The position numbers and the translations under genes are program-made. Shown here in pieces: positions 34,541 to 34,611 of a stretch of DNA of 34,611 nucleotides (within the stretch, counting starts at the first letter, position 1; every line of letters begins with the position of its first letter). The notes under the pieces are model-generated. The model searched no databases and was not told where the DNA came from. It saw only the letters and a list, made by a program, of their open reading frames with translations. Origin of the DNA: an uncultured Acidimicrobiaceae bacterium (GTDB lineage Bacteria > Actinomycetota > Acidimicrobiia > Acidimicrobiales > Ilumatobacteraceae); assembly GCA_937890395.1 (NCBI GenBank), contig CALACK010000020.1, positions 1-34,611 on the forward strand. Direction: 5' to 3'.

Positions 34541-34546
34541 TAAAGT
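34541..34546 (+). promoter_or_regulatory. Candidate -10 box for a leaderless gene at the window end
   Basis: TAAAGT fits TANNNT and is separated by six bases from the GTG at 34553, the spacing of a leaderless start seen at other genes in this window. No good -35 box was found. Confidence 0.35.
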
Positions 34547-34552
34547 CTCAGT

Positions 34553-34611
34553 GTGAGCACCAACAGTCGAACCTCTAATTTGCTGTTCAGCTACTTCTCT
34601 TTTCTGCAGAC
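34553..34611 (+). CDS. 5' end of an unidentified gene, truncated by the window
   Basis: A frame starting with GTG at 34553 remains open to the last base and encodes about 19 residues, beginning MSTNSRTSNLLF with Ser/Thr first and then hydrophobic and aromatic residues, as at the start of a membrane protein. It follows a -10-like TAAAGT by six bases and has no Shine-Dalgarno sequence, which fits a leaderless start. Too little is visible to name a product, and a chance open frame of this length is possible. Confidence 0.35.
   Translation, partial: MSTNSRTSNLLFSYFSFLQ

Noticed and set aside
2888-34552. tRNA genes, rRNA, CRISPR arrays or insertion sequences in the spacers.
   Set aside because: Spacers are short (one of about 306 bases, others under 100); I found no cloverleaf, no regularly spaced repeats and no transposase.

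Overview
The window looks like chromosomal DNA of an actinobacterium, most likely a fairly low-GC member of the Acidimicrobiia (Ilumatobacter-like aquatic lineages). I infer this from the complete 14-gene NADH:menaquinone oxidoreductase operon, a cytochrome bc module with split cytochrome b, a Rieske protein with a twin-arginine motif before its last helix, a geranylgeranyl/menaquinone-reductase-type flavoprotein next door, and several start codons lying about 7 nt after a TANNNT -10 box (leaderless transcripts). The lineage is inferred from content; no marker-gene comparison was possible.

Left part (1-9850), cell-envelope or glycan genes: a three-gene minus-strand unit (DUF2142-like membrane protein, unknown membrane-anchored protein, class I glutamine amidotransferase), then two plus-strand ~800-residue polytopic proteins that are diverged tandem paralogues resembling GT-C glycosyltransferases, then a minus-strand pair (dolichyl-phosphate-sugar-synthase-like GT2 and a short-chain epimerase). 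The GT2 enzyme could make the lipid-linked sugar that GT-C enzymes use.

Middle (9895-11830): threonine ammonia-lyase (ilvA) and a peptidase C26/PuuD-like gamma-glutamyl hydrolase, ending at a hairpin shared with the converging nuo operon.

Right part (11882-31979, minus strand): 21 consecutive same-strand genes with overlaps or very short gaps. From the promoter side: a three-helix membrane protein, a 2[4Fe-4S] ferredoxin, cytochrome b6-like protein, subunit-IV-like protein, Rieske protein, diheme cytochrome c, an unknown three-helix protein, then nuoA-nuoN in canonical order. Complex III and complex I are thus probably co-transcribed. Divergently from this unit lie a monoheme cytochrome c (32286-33107) and the FAD-dependent reductase (33199-34494). 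A further gene probably starts at 34553 and runs off the window.

The most unusual signal is an almost identical 20-residue N-terminal peptide (MAGIPEHLLKRAQEAR...) on the subunit-IV protein and on the divergently encoded cytochrome c, although 13 of 19 codons differ silently. Subunit IV carries a second degenerate copy. This looks like a conserved short linear motif on the cytoplasmic face of the respiratory chain, perhaps for docking or assembly.
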